Shown here: piece by piece, positions 19,371 through 28,336 of the stretch
Numbering within the stretch: the first letter of the stretch is position 1
Layout: the number at the start of each line of letters is the position of its first letter
Assembly (NCBI RefSeq): GCF_000621325.1
Contig: NZ_JHYQ01000002.1
Coordinates: 186,001-250,000 of the forward strand
Reading direction: 5' to 3'
DNA length: 64,000 nucleotides
Source of the DNA: Thiothrix lacustris DSM 21227
GTDB lineage: Bacteria > Pseudomonadota > Gammaproteobacteria > Thiotrichales > Thiotrichaceae
Position numbers and translations under genes: made by a program
Notes under the pieces: model-generated
Seen by the model: the letters and a program-made list of their open reading frames with translations, nothing else
Databases searched by the model: none
Told to the model about the DNA's origin: nothing

Positions 19371-20677
19371 GTTTTATTGCCGTTGTCACTGTTTGCAGGT
19401 GTGTCAGTATCGACGGAGTGCGCCGCCATTGCCAATTCTTCTGCCTGACGGTTCCATAAAGGATAGTATTTTGCCCAGCCGATAGCGCCCAGCATGAAGA
19501 AAAAGAGTGGTTGTAACTTACCGAAATAATCCACGGTAAAACCAATCAAAATCAGCGACATGAACGACATGATCCACGCAGCTACCATCCAGCGGTGTTG
19601 GTCGCCATGCCGATACGCAAGGTTCAAGGTATTAAAAACCGTATACAAGCAAGCCAGCAGTAACAGGATCAAAGCAAACACACCGTGTTGCAGGATCAGT
19701 AATAGCCAGAAACTGTCGATACTGTTACCCATCCACTCCATCCAGTAGGGGCGCGTCCAGTCGTGGTGGGCAATTCCCATAATCAGGTTATCGCGAATAT
19801 CATCCGCAGTGTATTCCCACTGCAAAATGCGGAAGTAGCCAGTATTCGGGTTAAAGGTCAGGTAAGAAATCAGGATGCCGAAAAATCCCCGGTTGGAAAA
19901 CGCTTCAATCAGCAAAGCTGTCGCGAGGCCACCAAAGAACATCGACAACCAGAATTGTCGGGCGTTTTGCCAGAACTTCACCAAAATCGCAGTAAAGCCC
20001 TGAAAAATAATCGCCAGCAACGGCGCGGATGATAGGGTCAGGATCATCGAAGCTGTTACCCCGCCCAGTTTCAGCACATGCCCGGTGGTACGGTAACGCA
20101 AGACCAACAGGATAGCGAACGGGAAAAACAAGGCCATCAATGTGCCATACAAAATAGGGTGGGCGAACAGGCTGGTAGCCCGCATGATGCCATTACGGAT
20201 GTAATAATGTGTGTATAAACGCGGGTCTAGCGCCTGATGTCCGGTTATCTTTTCCGCGATTTCATGCAGGATACGGTGTTGGGTAAAGGCTTCATAAAAT
20301 GTCACCACAGTCAGTAAAGCCAGCACAGTAATAAAGGTCTGGTTTACCCAGTAAAAACGCTGGGGCGTGGTAATAAATAACCGCGCCAGATAAAACGCCC
20401 CAAGGGTTTCGATAGCGAAAATGCCGGTCGATTCGATAGCCTTCTGAAGACCGTGATTATGCCAGAAACTCGCAAACACCAAGCCCGTTAGCGCCATCAA
20501 TAACACATCGACGACATCCGCTTGCTGTAAGGCTTGCCGGAAATTGAATAGGGCATACAGCAAAGCCAGCGCCAACACCACCCGATAGGCTTCAATCCGC
20601 ACTGACCCCAGCATGACGTAAAATTCCAGCGGGATAAACATCGACACAATAAACAGGAAGGCAATAATTCTTAGCAT
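19367..20677 (-). CDS. O-antigen ligase/Wzy-like polysaccharide polymerase
   Basis: A 436-residue protein with about eleven membrane segments and a large periplasmic loop between roughly residues 265 and 320 ('NPNTGYFRILQWEYTADDIR'). This layout is that of Wzy/WaaL proteins. Wzy sequences diverge, so the call rests on topology and on lying between the flippase and the glycosyltransferases. It would polymerise lipid-linked repeat units in the periplasm. An 8-base gap separates it from the flippase gene. Confidence 0.82.
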   Translation of the reverse strand: MLRIIAFLFIVSMFIPLEFYVMLGSVRIEAYRVVLALALLYALFNFRQALQQADVVDVLLMALTGLVFASFWHNHGLQKAIESTGIFAIETLGAFYLARLFITTPQRFYWVNQTFITVLALLTVVTFYEAFTQHRILHEIAEKITGHQALDPRLYTHYYIRNGIMRATSLFAHPILYGTLMALFFPFAILLVLRYRTTGHVLKLGGVTASMILTLSSAPLLAIIFQGFTAILVKFWQNARQFWLSMFFGGLATALLIEAFSNRGFFGILISYLTFNPNTGYFRILQWEYTADDIRDNLIMGIAHHDWTRPYWMEWMGNSIDSFWLLLILQHGVFALILLLLACLYTVFNTLNLAYRHGDQHRWMVAAWIMSFMSLILIGFTVDYFGKLQPLFFFMLGAIGWAKYYPLWNRQAEELAMAAHSVDTDTPANSDNGNKT

Positions 20678-20685
20678 GATACGTC

Positions 20686-21969
20686 CTATTCTAGCCCTTC
20701 ATGCGTATCCAGCAGGCGCTTTTTGAAGAAAAGCAGCATCACGCCACCCGTCAATACCAGATTGGCGATGAGTGTTGCGCCAGCGGCTCCCTCGGTACCG
20801 TAGAGTGGAATCAACACCAGATTGGCCATAATGTTCACCACTAACGCAGCCCCCAGCATGATATTCAAATAACGCACCTGTTTCTGAATAATGAATAGGA
20901 AGGAAAAGGTCAGGCTCATTGCCCGCACCCATTGCGCCACCAACAGAATCGCCAGCGTTGCTCCAGCCTGCACGTATTCCGGTTTGAAAACTGCCAGCAA
21001 GGTATCACCCAGCAATAACAGTAACAGGGTGACACCACCCAGAATACCTGTCACCAGCCCAGTTGCTTGCCAAAAAAACCGCCTCAATTGTTCCGGCTGA
21101 TGCTGGTGAATGCGTAGCAAACGCGGGTAAATAGTGGCATCCAGCGCCCCCAGAAAAAACAGGCTGACAAACGACAAGCGTGCCGCCACTGTAAACAAGG
21201 CCACATGCTCATTCGATAGCAGCAAGCCCGTGAGCAAGGTATCCGCCCACAACATCAAAAACGAAAAGAACGACACCGGCGCAAGTGGCAAGGACTGTTG
21301 CAACACCTGTTTAATGCTGAACTGTGTTGCCGCTGCCGGGTGCAAGCTTCGCCACCACGGGCGCACCCAGTAAAACGAAGCCAACCCCGCCAGTACCAGC
21401 GAAGCCACATACAGCAGTAAATAATGCTGGTTTTCCCGGAATCCCCACCAAAACAGCACAATCAGCAGCATATAAGCCACCGCAGGCAGTGAGTTCTGCA
21501 CCAGAATCGATTCAGAAGTATGGCGGATCGCTTTCAGGAATGACGAATTCAACATCACCAAATTGAAGAATAAAATGCCACTACCCGCCAGCATCAACGG
21601 CAGCATCTGAATAGCATCATCAAACAGCCAATGCCGTGATAGCGGTGCAAGTAGCAACCAACCCAGCATGAAAATACCACTGCTGATCAACACCATGCGG
21701 TAGGCATCGCGCAGATGTACGCCTTGCTGCCCAGTTTCAGTGTCCTGAATCCGCGCCACATCGCGCACCAGCCATTGCTCCACACCTAAACGGCTGAACA
21801 GGGAAACGCCCGTGACCAGCGTCATCAGCATAAACACCATGCCTGCTTCAGCCATCGACAAAGTGCGGGTCAACACGATAGCCACGGCGAAATTCAAACC
21901 GACACCCGCAAATCGGGCGATGGTCGACAATACGCTGGTGAGTAGCAGGGACGGGTTTTTTAGATTCAT
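20686..21969 (-). CDS. Wzx-type oligosaccharide flippase
   Basis: A 427-residue polytopic protein of the MOP superfamily that flips lipid-linked repeat units across the inner membrane. The N-terminus 'SVLSTIARFAGVGLNFAVAI' and 'RTLSMAEAGMVFMLMTLVTG' are typical, with about twelve hydrophobic segments spread along the chain. It is coupled by a 4-base overlap to the Alg13-like gene upstream. Confidence 0.9.
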   Translation of the reverse strand: MNLKNPSLLLTSVLSTIARFAGVGLNFAVAIVLTRTLSMAEAGMVFMLMTLVTGVSLFSRLGVEQWLVRDVARIQDTETGQQGVHLRDAYRMVLISSGIFMLGWLLLAPLSRHWLFDDAIQMLPLMLAGSGILFFNLVMLNSSFLKAIRHTSESILVQNSLPAVAYMLLIVLFWWGFRENQHYLLLYVASLVLAGLASFYWVRPWWRSLHPAAATQFSIKQVLQQSLPLAPVSFFSFLMLWADTLLTGLLLSNEHVALFTVAARLSFVSLFFLGALDATIYPRLLRIHQHQPEQLRRFFWQATGLVTGILGGVTLLLLLLGDTLLAVFKPEYVQAGATLAILLVAQWVRAMSLTFSFLFIIQKQVRYLNIMLGAALVVNIMANLVLIPLYGTEGAAGATLIANLVLTGGVMLLFFKKRLLDTHEGLE

Positions 21970-22439
21970 GTGCGGATGGCTTGATCAATAAAATCCACTA
22001 GCGCTTGCCGTCGGGAATCTGCCGCCAAGGGTGCAGCCTGCAATTCATGCCGCCGTTCCAGCAACGCCACCAGTTCGGCTTGGGTGGTGGCGGTATACAC
22101 GCCCGGCAGTTTGCCCATCCAGTCCAAACCGTCGAGTTGGTGGTCGTTGCGGTGTTCGCCCAGCGCGTGTTGGCGGTTCATGACAATGATGGGTTTACGG
22201 CTTTCCAGCGCCGTAATGATATTACCCATACCCGCGTGCGAAATGATCAGTTCAGCCGCCTGCAAATGCTGGTTAAAGATTGCCGTGGTCATGAAGCGTT
22301 CCCATTGCAGGTGTTGCGGCAAATATTCACCACCCGCTATCTGGGCAATGCCCGCGACTGCGTGTTGTGTTGCCCATTCATCCACGTAGCGGATCAGGCG
22401 GTCAAACGCAAACTGTGTGCCGACAGCAACGAAAATCAC
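21966..22439 (-). CDS. Alg13/PssE-like glycosyltransferase catalytic subunit
   Basis: A 157-residue protein corresponding to the C-terminal half of GT28 enzymes, which binds the nucleotide sugar. 'MIFVAVGTQFAFDRLIRYVD' is the family start; 'AELIISHAGMGNIITALESRKPIIVMNR' (in parts) is the donor-binding HAG(M/T)G motif, followed by 'GEHRNDHQ'. It needs the Alg14-like partner encoded just upstream, which it overlaps by 4 bases. In streptococcal and rhizobial capsules the equivalent pairs (Cps14F/G, PssD/PssE) add the second sugar, often galactose or glucuronate. Confidence 0.9.
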   Translation of the reverse strand: MIFVAVGTQFAFDRLIRYVDEWATQHAVAGIAQIAGGEYLPQHLQWERFMTTAIFNQHLQAAELIISHAGMGNIITALESRKPIIVMNRQHALGEHRNDHQLDGLDWMGKLPGVYTATTQAELVALLERRHELQAAPLAADSRRQALVDFIDQAIRT

Positions 22440-22906
22440 AGCACAGCCCCTTTGAAGAGGATGTCTTGATCATTGCTCAAATGTTCCCATTGCGTCAGGA
22501 AAACGTCAGCGCGTTTTTTGGCGAGTTTGCCCGCGCGGGAAATCTGTTTCACATTAGCGATGCTATCCACCCAAATGGTGCGGATACCCAGAAAACTGCC
22601 CAGCCAGATTGCCACCGCGCCCGGTGCCGCGCCCGTTGAGAGGACGGCTTTGGGACGTTCCTTCAAAAGGATGTACAGCACCTGCAAGGCACAGGGAATT
22701 AAGCGCCATTTATCATCGGCACTCACATCCATCACCGAATACACCTTGCGTTCACTTCGGCTACGCTCAGTGAACAGGGCGGCAGGCATGGCGTAAACCA
22801 CTTGGTAACGCGCTTCCAATTCCGCACTCAGCCGGGTTAACTGAATCCAATGTCCACCCGGCGACGAAATCGCGAGTAACTTGGGTAGCTTAGGCGTATC
22901 ACTCAC
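22436..22906 (-). CDS. Alg14/PssD-like glycosyltransferase membrane subunit
   Basis: A 156-residue partner of the preceding enzyme, equal to the acceptor-binding N-terminal half of GT28. Motifs are 'LAISSPGGHWIQLTRL' (GGH), 'KAVLSTGAAPGAVAIWLG' and 'RTIWVDSIANVKQISRAGKL'. A short extra stretch, 'TERSRSERK' near residue 47, coincides with a DNA palindrome at 22750-22775. It is coupled at both ends by 4-base overlaps. Confidence 0.9.
   Translation of the reverse strand: MSDTPKLPKLLAISSPGGHWIQLTRLSAELEARYQVVYAMPAALFTERSRSERKVYSVMDVSADDKWRLIPCALQVLYILLKERPKAVLSTGAAPGAVAIWLGSFLGIRTIWVDSIANVKQISRAGKLAKKRADVFLTQWEHLSNDQDILFKGAVL
22750..22775. repeat. In-frame short palindromic element within the Alg14-like gene
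   Basis: Seven-base perfect arms GTTCACT and AGTGAAC flank a 12-base centre TCGGCTACGCTC. It is translated as the odd stretch F-T-E-R-S-R-S-E-R. Similar small palindromes are scattered in many bacterial genomes. No second copy was noticed in the window. Confidence 0.5.
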
Positions 22907-23859
22907 GCAGGTTTCCTCAAATAAAATGCTGCCTGATCCCCCTGATTGATCGCATTCAATTCCCGCGCCCGCTGCTCGAATTCATGTATCTGTTTAGCAG
23001 TAAACAAAGAATTTTCCGGCGACTCCACCCACGAACGCGGGTCACGCAGCGGAATATCCTCCTCATACTGCTTGCTGCCCCAAAATTGCAGGGCGTTAGA
23101 GTCATACACCACTTGTTCGGTAATGAAACCGGCCTGTTCCGCCAGCGCTTGCATACTCTTGACCGAGTGCAGGTACAAATGGCGCGGCGCATCCAGTTGC
23201 ACCCAATTCACCCCGTATTCCTGCCACACATAAGATGACACGGTAGGAATACGCACCAGCGCGACCCCGCCCGGTTTCAGGATATTGAACGCCTGCCCCA
23301 GATTGGTACGCTGGTTAGGCAAGTGCTCAAAGGAATGGTGAAACATCACCAGATCCCACTGCCCCTGTTCGCTGAAAATATCGCGTTTCTCGATGCGCAG
23401 GCCATTCGGGTAAGCAATGTCTGCCTGATTGAAAGGGTCGATACCGAGCAGGTTCTGAAAGCCTAGTTCACGCAGGGAGTGCAACAAGTGGCCTGCACCA
23501 CAGCCTACGTCGAGAATGCGAGCATCCCGCGCCAGCTTGACCGGGCGTAAAGTCGCCAGTTTGGCATTAGGCATCAAGAGGTGCATGACACGCCCCAGCA
23601 GGTTGGTGCCAGTCACTTCATACGTATCGCGCAACCGCGTCATGGTTTGCTTTAAGGGGTTGCCTGCCTTGCTGGCATCGCTGTAGGAATAATAGTTTTC
23701 CGGGTAATAATCAGTGATATTGGCAGGAATCTTTTCGATTTGCAGGCAATCACAATCCGCGCACTGGAAGTAGTGGTGCTCATCCCGCAGCCCCAGCATC
23801 ATTTCTTTGGCGACATAGCTGCGGTGTTCGCCTTCACTACCACAGATACGGCACTGCAT
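22903..23859 (-). CDS. Class I SAM-dependent methyltransferase with N-terminal zinc-ribbon-like motif
   Basis: The protein has 318 residues. The N-terminus has two Cys pairs ('MQCRICGSEG' and 'YFQCADCDCLQ'), a small zinc-binding module common in sugar methyltransferases. The SAM site is 'ARILDVGCGAGHLLHSLREL' with acidic 'GIDPF', then 'LVMFHHSFEHLPN' and 'LKPGGVALVRIPT'. It probably methylates a sugar or nucleotide sugar of the polysaccharide, as inferred from its operon position between rfbB and the Alg14-like gene. Confidence 0.88.
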   Translation of the reverse strand: MQCRICGSEGEHRSYVAKEMMLGLRDEHHYFQCADCDCLQIEKIPANITDYYPENYYSYSDASKAGNPLKQTMTRLRDTYEVTGTNLLGRVMHLLMPNAKLATLRPVKLARDARILDVGCGAGHLLHSLRELGFQNLLGIDPFNQADIAYPNGLRIEKRDIFSEQGQWDLVMFHHSFEHLPNQRTNLGQAFNILKPGGVALVRIPTVSSYVWQEYGVNWVQLDAPRHLYLHSVKSMQALAEQAGFITEQVVYDSNALQFWGSKQYEEDIPLRDPRSWVESPENSLFTAKQIHEFEQRARELNAINQGDQAAFYLRKPA

Positions 23860-24929
23860 CAGGCATTGCCCTCGTGAGTACCGAATAGCTTGATCGTGCC
23901 ATCCTGCCAGAAAGCCGGGTGCGCCAGATACCAGTCCAGCGTTTTCGCCAAGCCTGACTGGAAAGTTTCAGCCGGTTCGTAGCCCAACTCGCTGCAAATC
24001 TTGCGGTTGTCGATGGCATAACGGCGGTCATGCCCCGGTCGGTCAGCCACGTAGATGATGTGCTGATTGTGTGGCACTTGTGGCGAATCCGGGAACCGCG
24101 CATCCAGCAGGGCGCACAGTTCGTGGATCAGGCTCAGGTTGGCTTGCTCGTTATTGCCACCGATATTGTAGGTTTCGCCAATGCGTCCGCTGCGGATAAT
24201 CAGGTCGATGCCCCGGTTATGATCATCCACGTACAGCCAGTCGCGGATTTGCTGCCCATCGCCATAAATCGGCACGGGTTGGCCTTGCAGCAGCTTGGAA
24301 ATCGCCAACGGGATCAGTTTTTCCGGGTACTGATACGGGCCGTAATTGTTGGAACAATTGCTGGTGGTGGTCTGCAAACCGTAAGTGTGCTGATACGCCC
24401 GTACCACATGGTCAGAGGCCGCTTTGCTCGCCGCATACGGTGAATTGGGTGCATACGGCGTGGTTTCGGTGAAAGCCGGGTCAGTCGCTGACAGCGTGCC
24501 ATACACTTCATCGGTGGAAACATGGTGGAAACGGTGTACAAACCCCGGCTTCTCATCCAGCCAGACGGTTTTCGCCGCTTTCAGCAAACTGTGTGTGCCG
24601 TCGATATTGGTTTTCAGGAAAGCATCTGGGCCGTAAATCGAGCGATCAACGTGTGATTCGGCCGCGAAATGCACGATGGTGTCGATGTTTTCTTCCCGTA
24701 GCAATTGCTCCACCAAGGGCTGGTCGAGGATGTCGCCGTGCACAAAACGGAAATTGGCTTGGCCTTCCAGCGGTTGCAGGTTTTCGTAACGGCCTGCGTA
24801 GGTGAGCGCATCCAATACTACCAGCCGGGTATCAGGGTACTGTTGCAACCAGTAGTGGACGAAGTTTGTGCCGATAAAGCCAGCACCGCCCGTGACGAGC
24901 AGCTTGTGGGGGGTATATGTCGTTGTCAT
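23859..24929 (-). CDS. rfbB: dTDP-glucose 4,6-dehydratase
   Basis: The second enzyme of dTDP-L-rhamnose synthesis, converting dTDP-glucose to the 4-keto-6-deoxy sugar with bound NAD. It has 356 residues of the extended SDR type: 'LLVTGGAGFIGTNFVHYWLQ' (GxxGxxG), 'HFAAESHVDRSI', 'VSTDEVYG' with the Thr-Asp-Glu dehydratase triad, and 'YAASKAASDHVVRAY' (YxxxK). It shares one base with the methyltransferase start and overlaps rfbD by four. Confidence 0.96.
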   Translation of the reverse strand: MTTTYTPHKLLVTGGAGFIGTNFVHYWLQQYPDTRLVVLDALTYAGRYENLQPLEGQANFRFVHGDILDQPLVEQLLREENIDTIVHFAAESHVDRSIYGPDAFLKTNIDGTHSLLKAAKTVWLDEKPGFVHRFHHVSTDEVYGTLSATDPAFTETTPYAPNSPYAASKAASDHVVRAYQHTYGLQTTTSNCSNNYGPYQYPEKLIPLAISKLLQGQPVPIYGDGQQIRDWLYVDDHNRGIDLIIRSGRIGETYNIGGNNEQANLSLIHELCALLDARFPDSPQVPHNQHIIYVADRPGHDRRYAIDNRKICSELGYEPAETFQSGLAKTLDWYLAHPAFWQDGTIKLFGTHEGNA

Positions 24930-25801
24930 GCTGTTACGCTTTGTTGTTTCAATTCAGTAAGCATCTGGCGCAGGCTAACCCGCCAATGCGGTAAAGTGTA
25001 GCCCAGTTGCTGTTCAGTTGCGCGTCTGTCCATGACGCTGAAGGCCGGGCGACGCGCTGGTGTCGGGTATTCGTCGCTACGCAGCGGCTTGATGGGGATG
25101 GCCTTGCTCAGTAACCCAAGTGCTAATGCTTCTTCCTGAATGGCCACGGCGAAATCGTACCAGCTTGCCACGCCGTTATCGGCGCAGTGGAAGATGCCTT
25201 GCGGTTGTTGGGCGACGAATGACCAAAGGGCACTCGCCAGTGTGCCTGTCCATGTCGGTGTGCCGATCTGGTCGGCGACCACGCCGAGGGAATCGCGTTC
25301 TGCCATCAGGCGCAGCATGGTTTTGACGAAATTATTGCCGTAAGCCGAATACAACCAGGAAGTACGCACAATGGCAGCACTGGGGCACAGGGCTTGTACG
25401 GCCTGTTCGCCCGCCAGTTTGCTTGCACCATAGACGCCGAGTGGTTTGGCGTTGGCTTCCGGTAAGTACGGGGTGGATTGCAGCCCATCAAACACGAAAT
25501 CGGTGGAAACCTGTAGCAGGTAAATTCCGCGTTGGGCACTTTCACGCGCCAAGGTTTCGGCAGCCAAGTGGTTGATGGCGTAAGCCCGTTCCACGTCACT
25601 TTCGGCCTTGTCCACGGCGGTATAGGCGGCGGCATTGATGATGACATCCGGCTGATGTTGCGCCAGTGCGGCAGCGATTTGTTGTGGCTGGGTAATATCC
25701 AGCGTGTGGTAGTCAGTCGGGATCAGGGTAATAGCGGTGGGGCAGGTGGCTTGCAGTTCTGAACCCAGTTGCCCGTTTGCGCCAGTTAAGAGTATTTTCA
25801 T
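24926..25801 (-). CDS. rfbD: dTDP-4-dehydrorhamnose reductase
   Basis: The last step to dTDP-L-rhamnose, using NAD(P)H. It has 291 residues. Motifs are the N-terminal '[20 protein letters not shown]', 'DVIINAAAYTAVDKAESD', the catalytic 'GVYGASKLAGEQAV' (YxxxK) and 'VRTSWLYSAYGNNFVKTML'. It overlaps rfbB and rfbC by 4 bases each. Confidence 0.96.
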   Translation of the reverse strand: MKILLTGANGQLGSELQATCPTAITLIPTDYHTLDITQPQQIAAALAQHQPDVIINAAAYTAVDKAESDVERAYAINHLAAETLARESAQRGIYLLQVSTDFVFDGLQSTPYLPEANAKPLGVYGASKLAGEQAVQALCPSAAIVRTSWLYSAYGNNFVKTMLRLMAERDSLGVVADQIGTPTWTGTLASALWSFVAQQPQGIFHCADNGVASWYDFAVAIQEEALALGLLSKAIPIKPLRSDEYPTPARRPAFSVMDRRATEQQLGYTLPHWRVSLRQMLTELKQQSVTA

Positions 25802-26346
25802 GCGAATTTGTCCGCCTCTTGCCAGTTTTTGCCCGCTTCATCTTTGGCGGAAATGGTGGGTGCTGCGCCATTGACCAGCGGCCATTCGATGCCAATGCTG
25901 GGGTCATTCCAGTGCAAGCTACGGTCGTATTCGGGGGCGTAAAGGTCAGTGCATTTGTAGAGGAAATCTGCCGATTCGCTCATGACGTAGAAGCCGTGCG
26001 CAAAACCGGGTGGAACCCATAACATGCGGTGGTTTTCATCTGACAATTCCGCGCCTGCCCATTGCCCGAAGGTTGGGGAGGATTGGCGCAAGTCTACTGC
26101 CACATCGAACACTTTACCGCTGGTCACGCGCACCAGTTTGCCTTGCGGGTGTTTGATTTGGTAATGCATCCCGCGCAGGGTGCCTTGGCGGGAACGGCTG
26201 TGGTTGTCTTGCACGAAATTCAGGTTTAGCCCTGCGTCGGCAAAGGTTTTGGCATTCCAAGTTTCCATGAAAAAGCCGCGTGCATCGCCGAATACTTGTG
26301 GTTCGAGGATCAGCACATCTGGGATATGGGTGGGGATAATCTTCAT
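25798..26346 (-). CDS. rfbC: dTDP-4-dehydrorhamnose 3,5-epimerase
   Basis: A cupin-fold epimerase of 182 residues, the third step of dTDP-rhamnose synthesis. '[20 protein letters not shown]', '[20 protein letters not shown]' (catalytic His in RGMHYQ), '[19 protein letters not shown]' and '[13 protein letters not shown]' are family marks, with the catalytic Tyr in '[13 protein letters not shown]'. It is coupled to rfbA and rfbD by ATGA overlaps. Confidence 0.96.
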   Translation of the reverse strand: MKIIPTHIPDVLILEPQVFGDARGFFMETWNAKTFADAGLNLNFVQDNHSRSRQGTLRGMHYQIKHPQGKLVRVTSGKVFDVAVDLRQSSPTFGQWAGAELSDENHRMLWVPPGFAHGFYVMSESADFLYKCTDLYAPEYDRSLHWNDPSIGIEWPLVNGAAPTISAKDEAGKNWQEADKFA

Positions 26347-27227
26347 TTCAGTAATTCCGTGAGGTACAGGCCGTAACCGCTTTTTTTCAAGGGTTCCGCG
26401 AGTGTCAGCAATTGTTCGTCACCGATATAACCCATGCGCCAGGCGACTTCTTCTGGGCAGGCGATTTTCAGCCCTTGGCGCTCTTCAATGACGCGGATGT
26501 AGTTGGAAGCATCCAGCAAGGAAGCGTGCGTGCCCGTATCCAGCCACGCCGTGCCGCGTTTGAGCATTTCTACCTGCAATTGCCCACGTTCCAGATACAT
26601 CTGGTTGACGGTGGTAATTTCCAGTTCGCCACGCGGGGAAGGGCGGACTTCACGCGCCACATCCACAATTTGATTATCGTAGAAATACAGACCTGTTACC
26701 GCGTAGTTAGAACGGGGTTTTTCCGGTTTTTCCTCGATACTCAGGGCTTTGCCATACGCATCGAATTCAGCGACGCCATAGCGTTCCGGGTCTTTGACGT
26801 AGTAAGCAAATACCGTAGCGCCAGAGGTTTGTTGGGCAACGCTTTGTAAACGGCTGGATAACCCTTCGCCGTAGTAGATGTTGTCACCCAAAATCAGCGT
26901 GGCGGGGGAGTTGCCAAGGAATTGCTCACCAATGATGAAGGCTTGGGCTAAACCATCCGGAGAGGGCTGCACCGCATATTCAATGTTTAGCCCCCATTGT
27001 GCGCCATCGCCCAGTAGGTGCTGGAATTGCGCAGAATCTTCCGGGGTGGTAATAATCAGGATGTCGCGAATACCGGCGAGCATCAGCACCGTTAGCGGGT
27101 AATAAATCATCGGCTTGTCATAGACCGGCATCAATTGCTTACTGACGGCGCGGGTCAGTGGGTAGAGGCGTGTGCCACTGCCACCTGCGAGGATAATGCC
27201 TTTACGCTTGGTGTTGTCGTCTTGCAT
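26343..27227 (-). CDS. rfbA: Glucose-1-phosphate thymidylyltransferase
   Basis: Makes dTDP-glucose from dTTP and glucose-1-phosphate; first step of the rhamnose pathway and first gene of the long exopolysaccharide operon. The ATG at 27227 gives 294 residues, a normal RmlA length. An in-frame TTG at 27269 would add 14 non-family residues; neither has a clear ribosome site. Motifs are '[17 protein letters not shown]', '[16 protein letters not shown]', '[13 protein letters not shown]' and '[21 protein letters not shown]' (in parts). Order of the set is A-C-D-B. It is divergent from the MBL gene (129-base gap). Confidence 0.95.
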   Translation of the reverse strand: MQDDNTKRKGIILAGGSGTRLYPLTRAVSKQLMPVYDKPMIYYPLTVLMLAGIRDILIITTPEDSAQFQHLLGDGAQWGLNIEYAVQPSPDGLAQAFIIGEQFLGNSPATLILGDNIYYGEGLSSRLQSVAQQTSGATVFAYYVKDPERYGVAEFDAYGKALSIEEKPEKPRSNYAVTGLYFYDNQIVDVAREVRPSPRGELEITTVNQMYLERGQLQVEMLKRGTAWLDTGTHASLLDASNYIRVIEERQGLKIACPEEVAWRMGYIGDEQLLTLAEPLKKSGYGLYLTELLK

Positions 27228-27356
27228 GAGTGCTGTGCGAACCCGTGTGTCTTGCGATAAAGTCGCCAATTGTAGACAAATCCACAGAAATTTCAGCTAA
27301 TTCCGGTAATCGGATACACTCATGTTTGCCAAAAACACCGTTGAGAGGAGATCATT

Positions 27357-28334
27357 ATGAAAAAAGTACCCAAGAAGCTGTTGCTGCTGTCGTCCAGTTT
27401 GCTGGTTGGTTTGAGCCTGACTGCGGGGGCGGAAGATAAAAAAGTGCATCAAGGTTTACTGGATAAGTACCAACCAGAGAAAATATCCGAGCATGTTTAC
27501 GTCATCCATGGCCCCATGGGTTACCCCGACAAGGAAAATCAGGGTTTTATGAACAATCCCGGTTTCATTGTGACCGACAAGGAAGTGGCGGTTATTGACC
27601 CCGGTTCCAGTTCAGCCATTGGGCGTGCAGTGTTGGCGCATATTCGTAAAATTACTGACAAGCCGATTACCCAAGTGTTTACCACCCACGTTCATGGCGA
27701 TCATTGGTTAGGCAATCAGGCATTTCAGGAAGAAAACCCTGATGTGAAGTTCTACGCGCACCCGGCGATGATAGAAGAGGCCAAAAACGGTGCCGCCGAA
27801 GAGTGGATTGGTACGATGGATTCCATGACCGAAAAAGCCACCGAGGGTACGCAAGCGATCATTCCGACGGAAGCACTGACTGATGGGCAGAGTTTCGATC
27901 TGGGTGGCCTGACGCTGAAAGCCCATTTGATCGAAGGCAAGGCGCATACTGACACCGATGTGATGTTTGAAGTGCCTGAAGAAAAAGTGCTGTTCACGGG
28001 CGATACTATCAACAACAAACGCATTGTGCGCATGGATGACGGCAGTTTCGCCGGTGGCATCAAAGCGGCAGATTACGCGCTGACGCTCGGCGTGGACAAG
28101 GTTGTACCGGGGCATGGGCACACTGGTAGCAAGAATGTGCTGACCTATTACCGCGATTACCTGAACAAGGTCTACAGTTCGGTCAAAGACATGCGCGAGG
28201 AAATGGAGGCGTTCGAGATGAAGCCCAAAATCGAGGAAAAACTTACCGATTACAAAGATTGGCAAGGTCTGGACGAAGAGCTGGGCAAGCACATCAGCCT
28301 GTCGGTGTTGGAAGCCGAGCAGGAAGATTTCTAA
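27357..28334 (+). CDS. Secreted MBL-fold metallohydrolase (SoxH-like)
   Basis: The protein has 325 residues, with a Sec signal peptide ('KKLLLLSSSLLVGLSLTAGA', cleavage near residue 25), so it is periplasmic. The metallo-beta-lactamase site is complete: H111-x-H113-x-D115-H116 in 'TTHVHGDHWLGN', H197, D216 in 'LFTGDTINN' and H253 in 'VPGHGHTG', fitting two zinc ions. It resembles SoxH and the quinoprotein-relay zinc hydrolases more than true beta-lactamases, but the substrate is unknown. GAGGAG precedes the ATG. It ends two bases from the convergent regulator gene. Confidence 0.87.
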   Translation: MKKVPKKLLLLSSSLLVGLSLTAGAEDKKVHQGLLDKYQPEKISEHVYVIHGPMGYPDKENQGFMNNPGFIVTDKEVAVIDPGSSSAIGRAVLAHIRKITDKPITQVFTTHVHGDHWLGNQAFQEENPDVKFYAHPAMIEEAKNGAAEEWIGTMDSMTEKATEGTQAIIPTEALTDGQSFDLGGLTLKAHLIEGKAHTDTDVMFEVPEEKVLFTGDTINNKRIVRMDDGSFAGGIKAADYALTLGVDKVVPGHGHTGSKNVLTYYRDYLNKVYSSVKDMREEMEAFEMKPKIEEKLTDYKDWQGLDEELGKHISLSVLEAEQEDF

Positions 28335-28336
28335 GT

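Noticed and set aside
12077-27227. Looked for JUMPstart/ops (RfaH) elements upstream of the exopolysaccharide transcripts.
   Set aside because: No GGCGGTAGCG-like sequence was found in the correct orientation.
27357-28334. Considered as an antibiotic-resistance beta-lactamase.
   Set aside because: The metal motif is generic to the MBL fold, and the surrounding sequence is closer to SoxH-like hydrolases; no resistance context.
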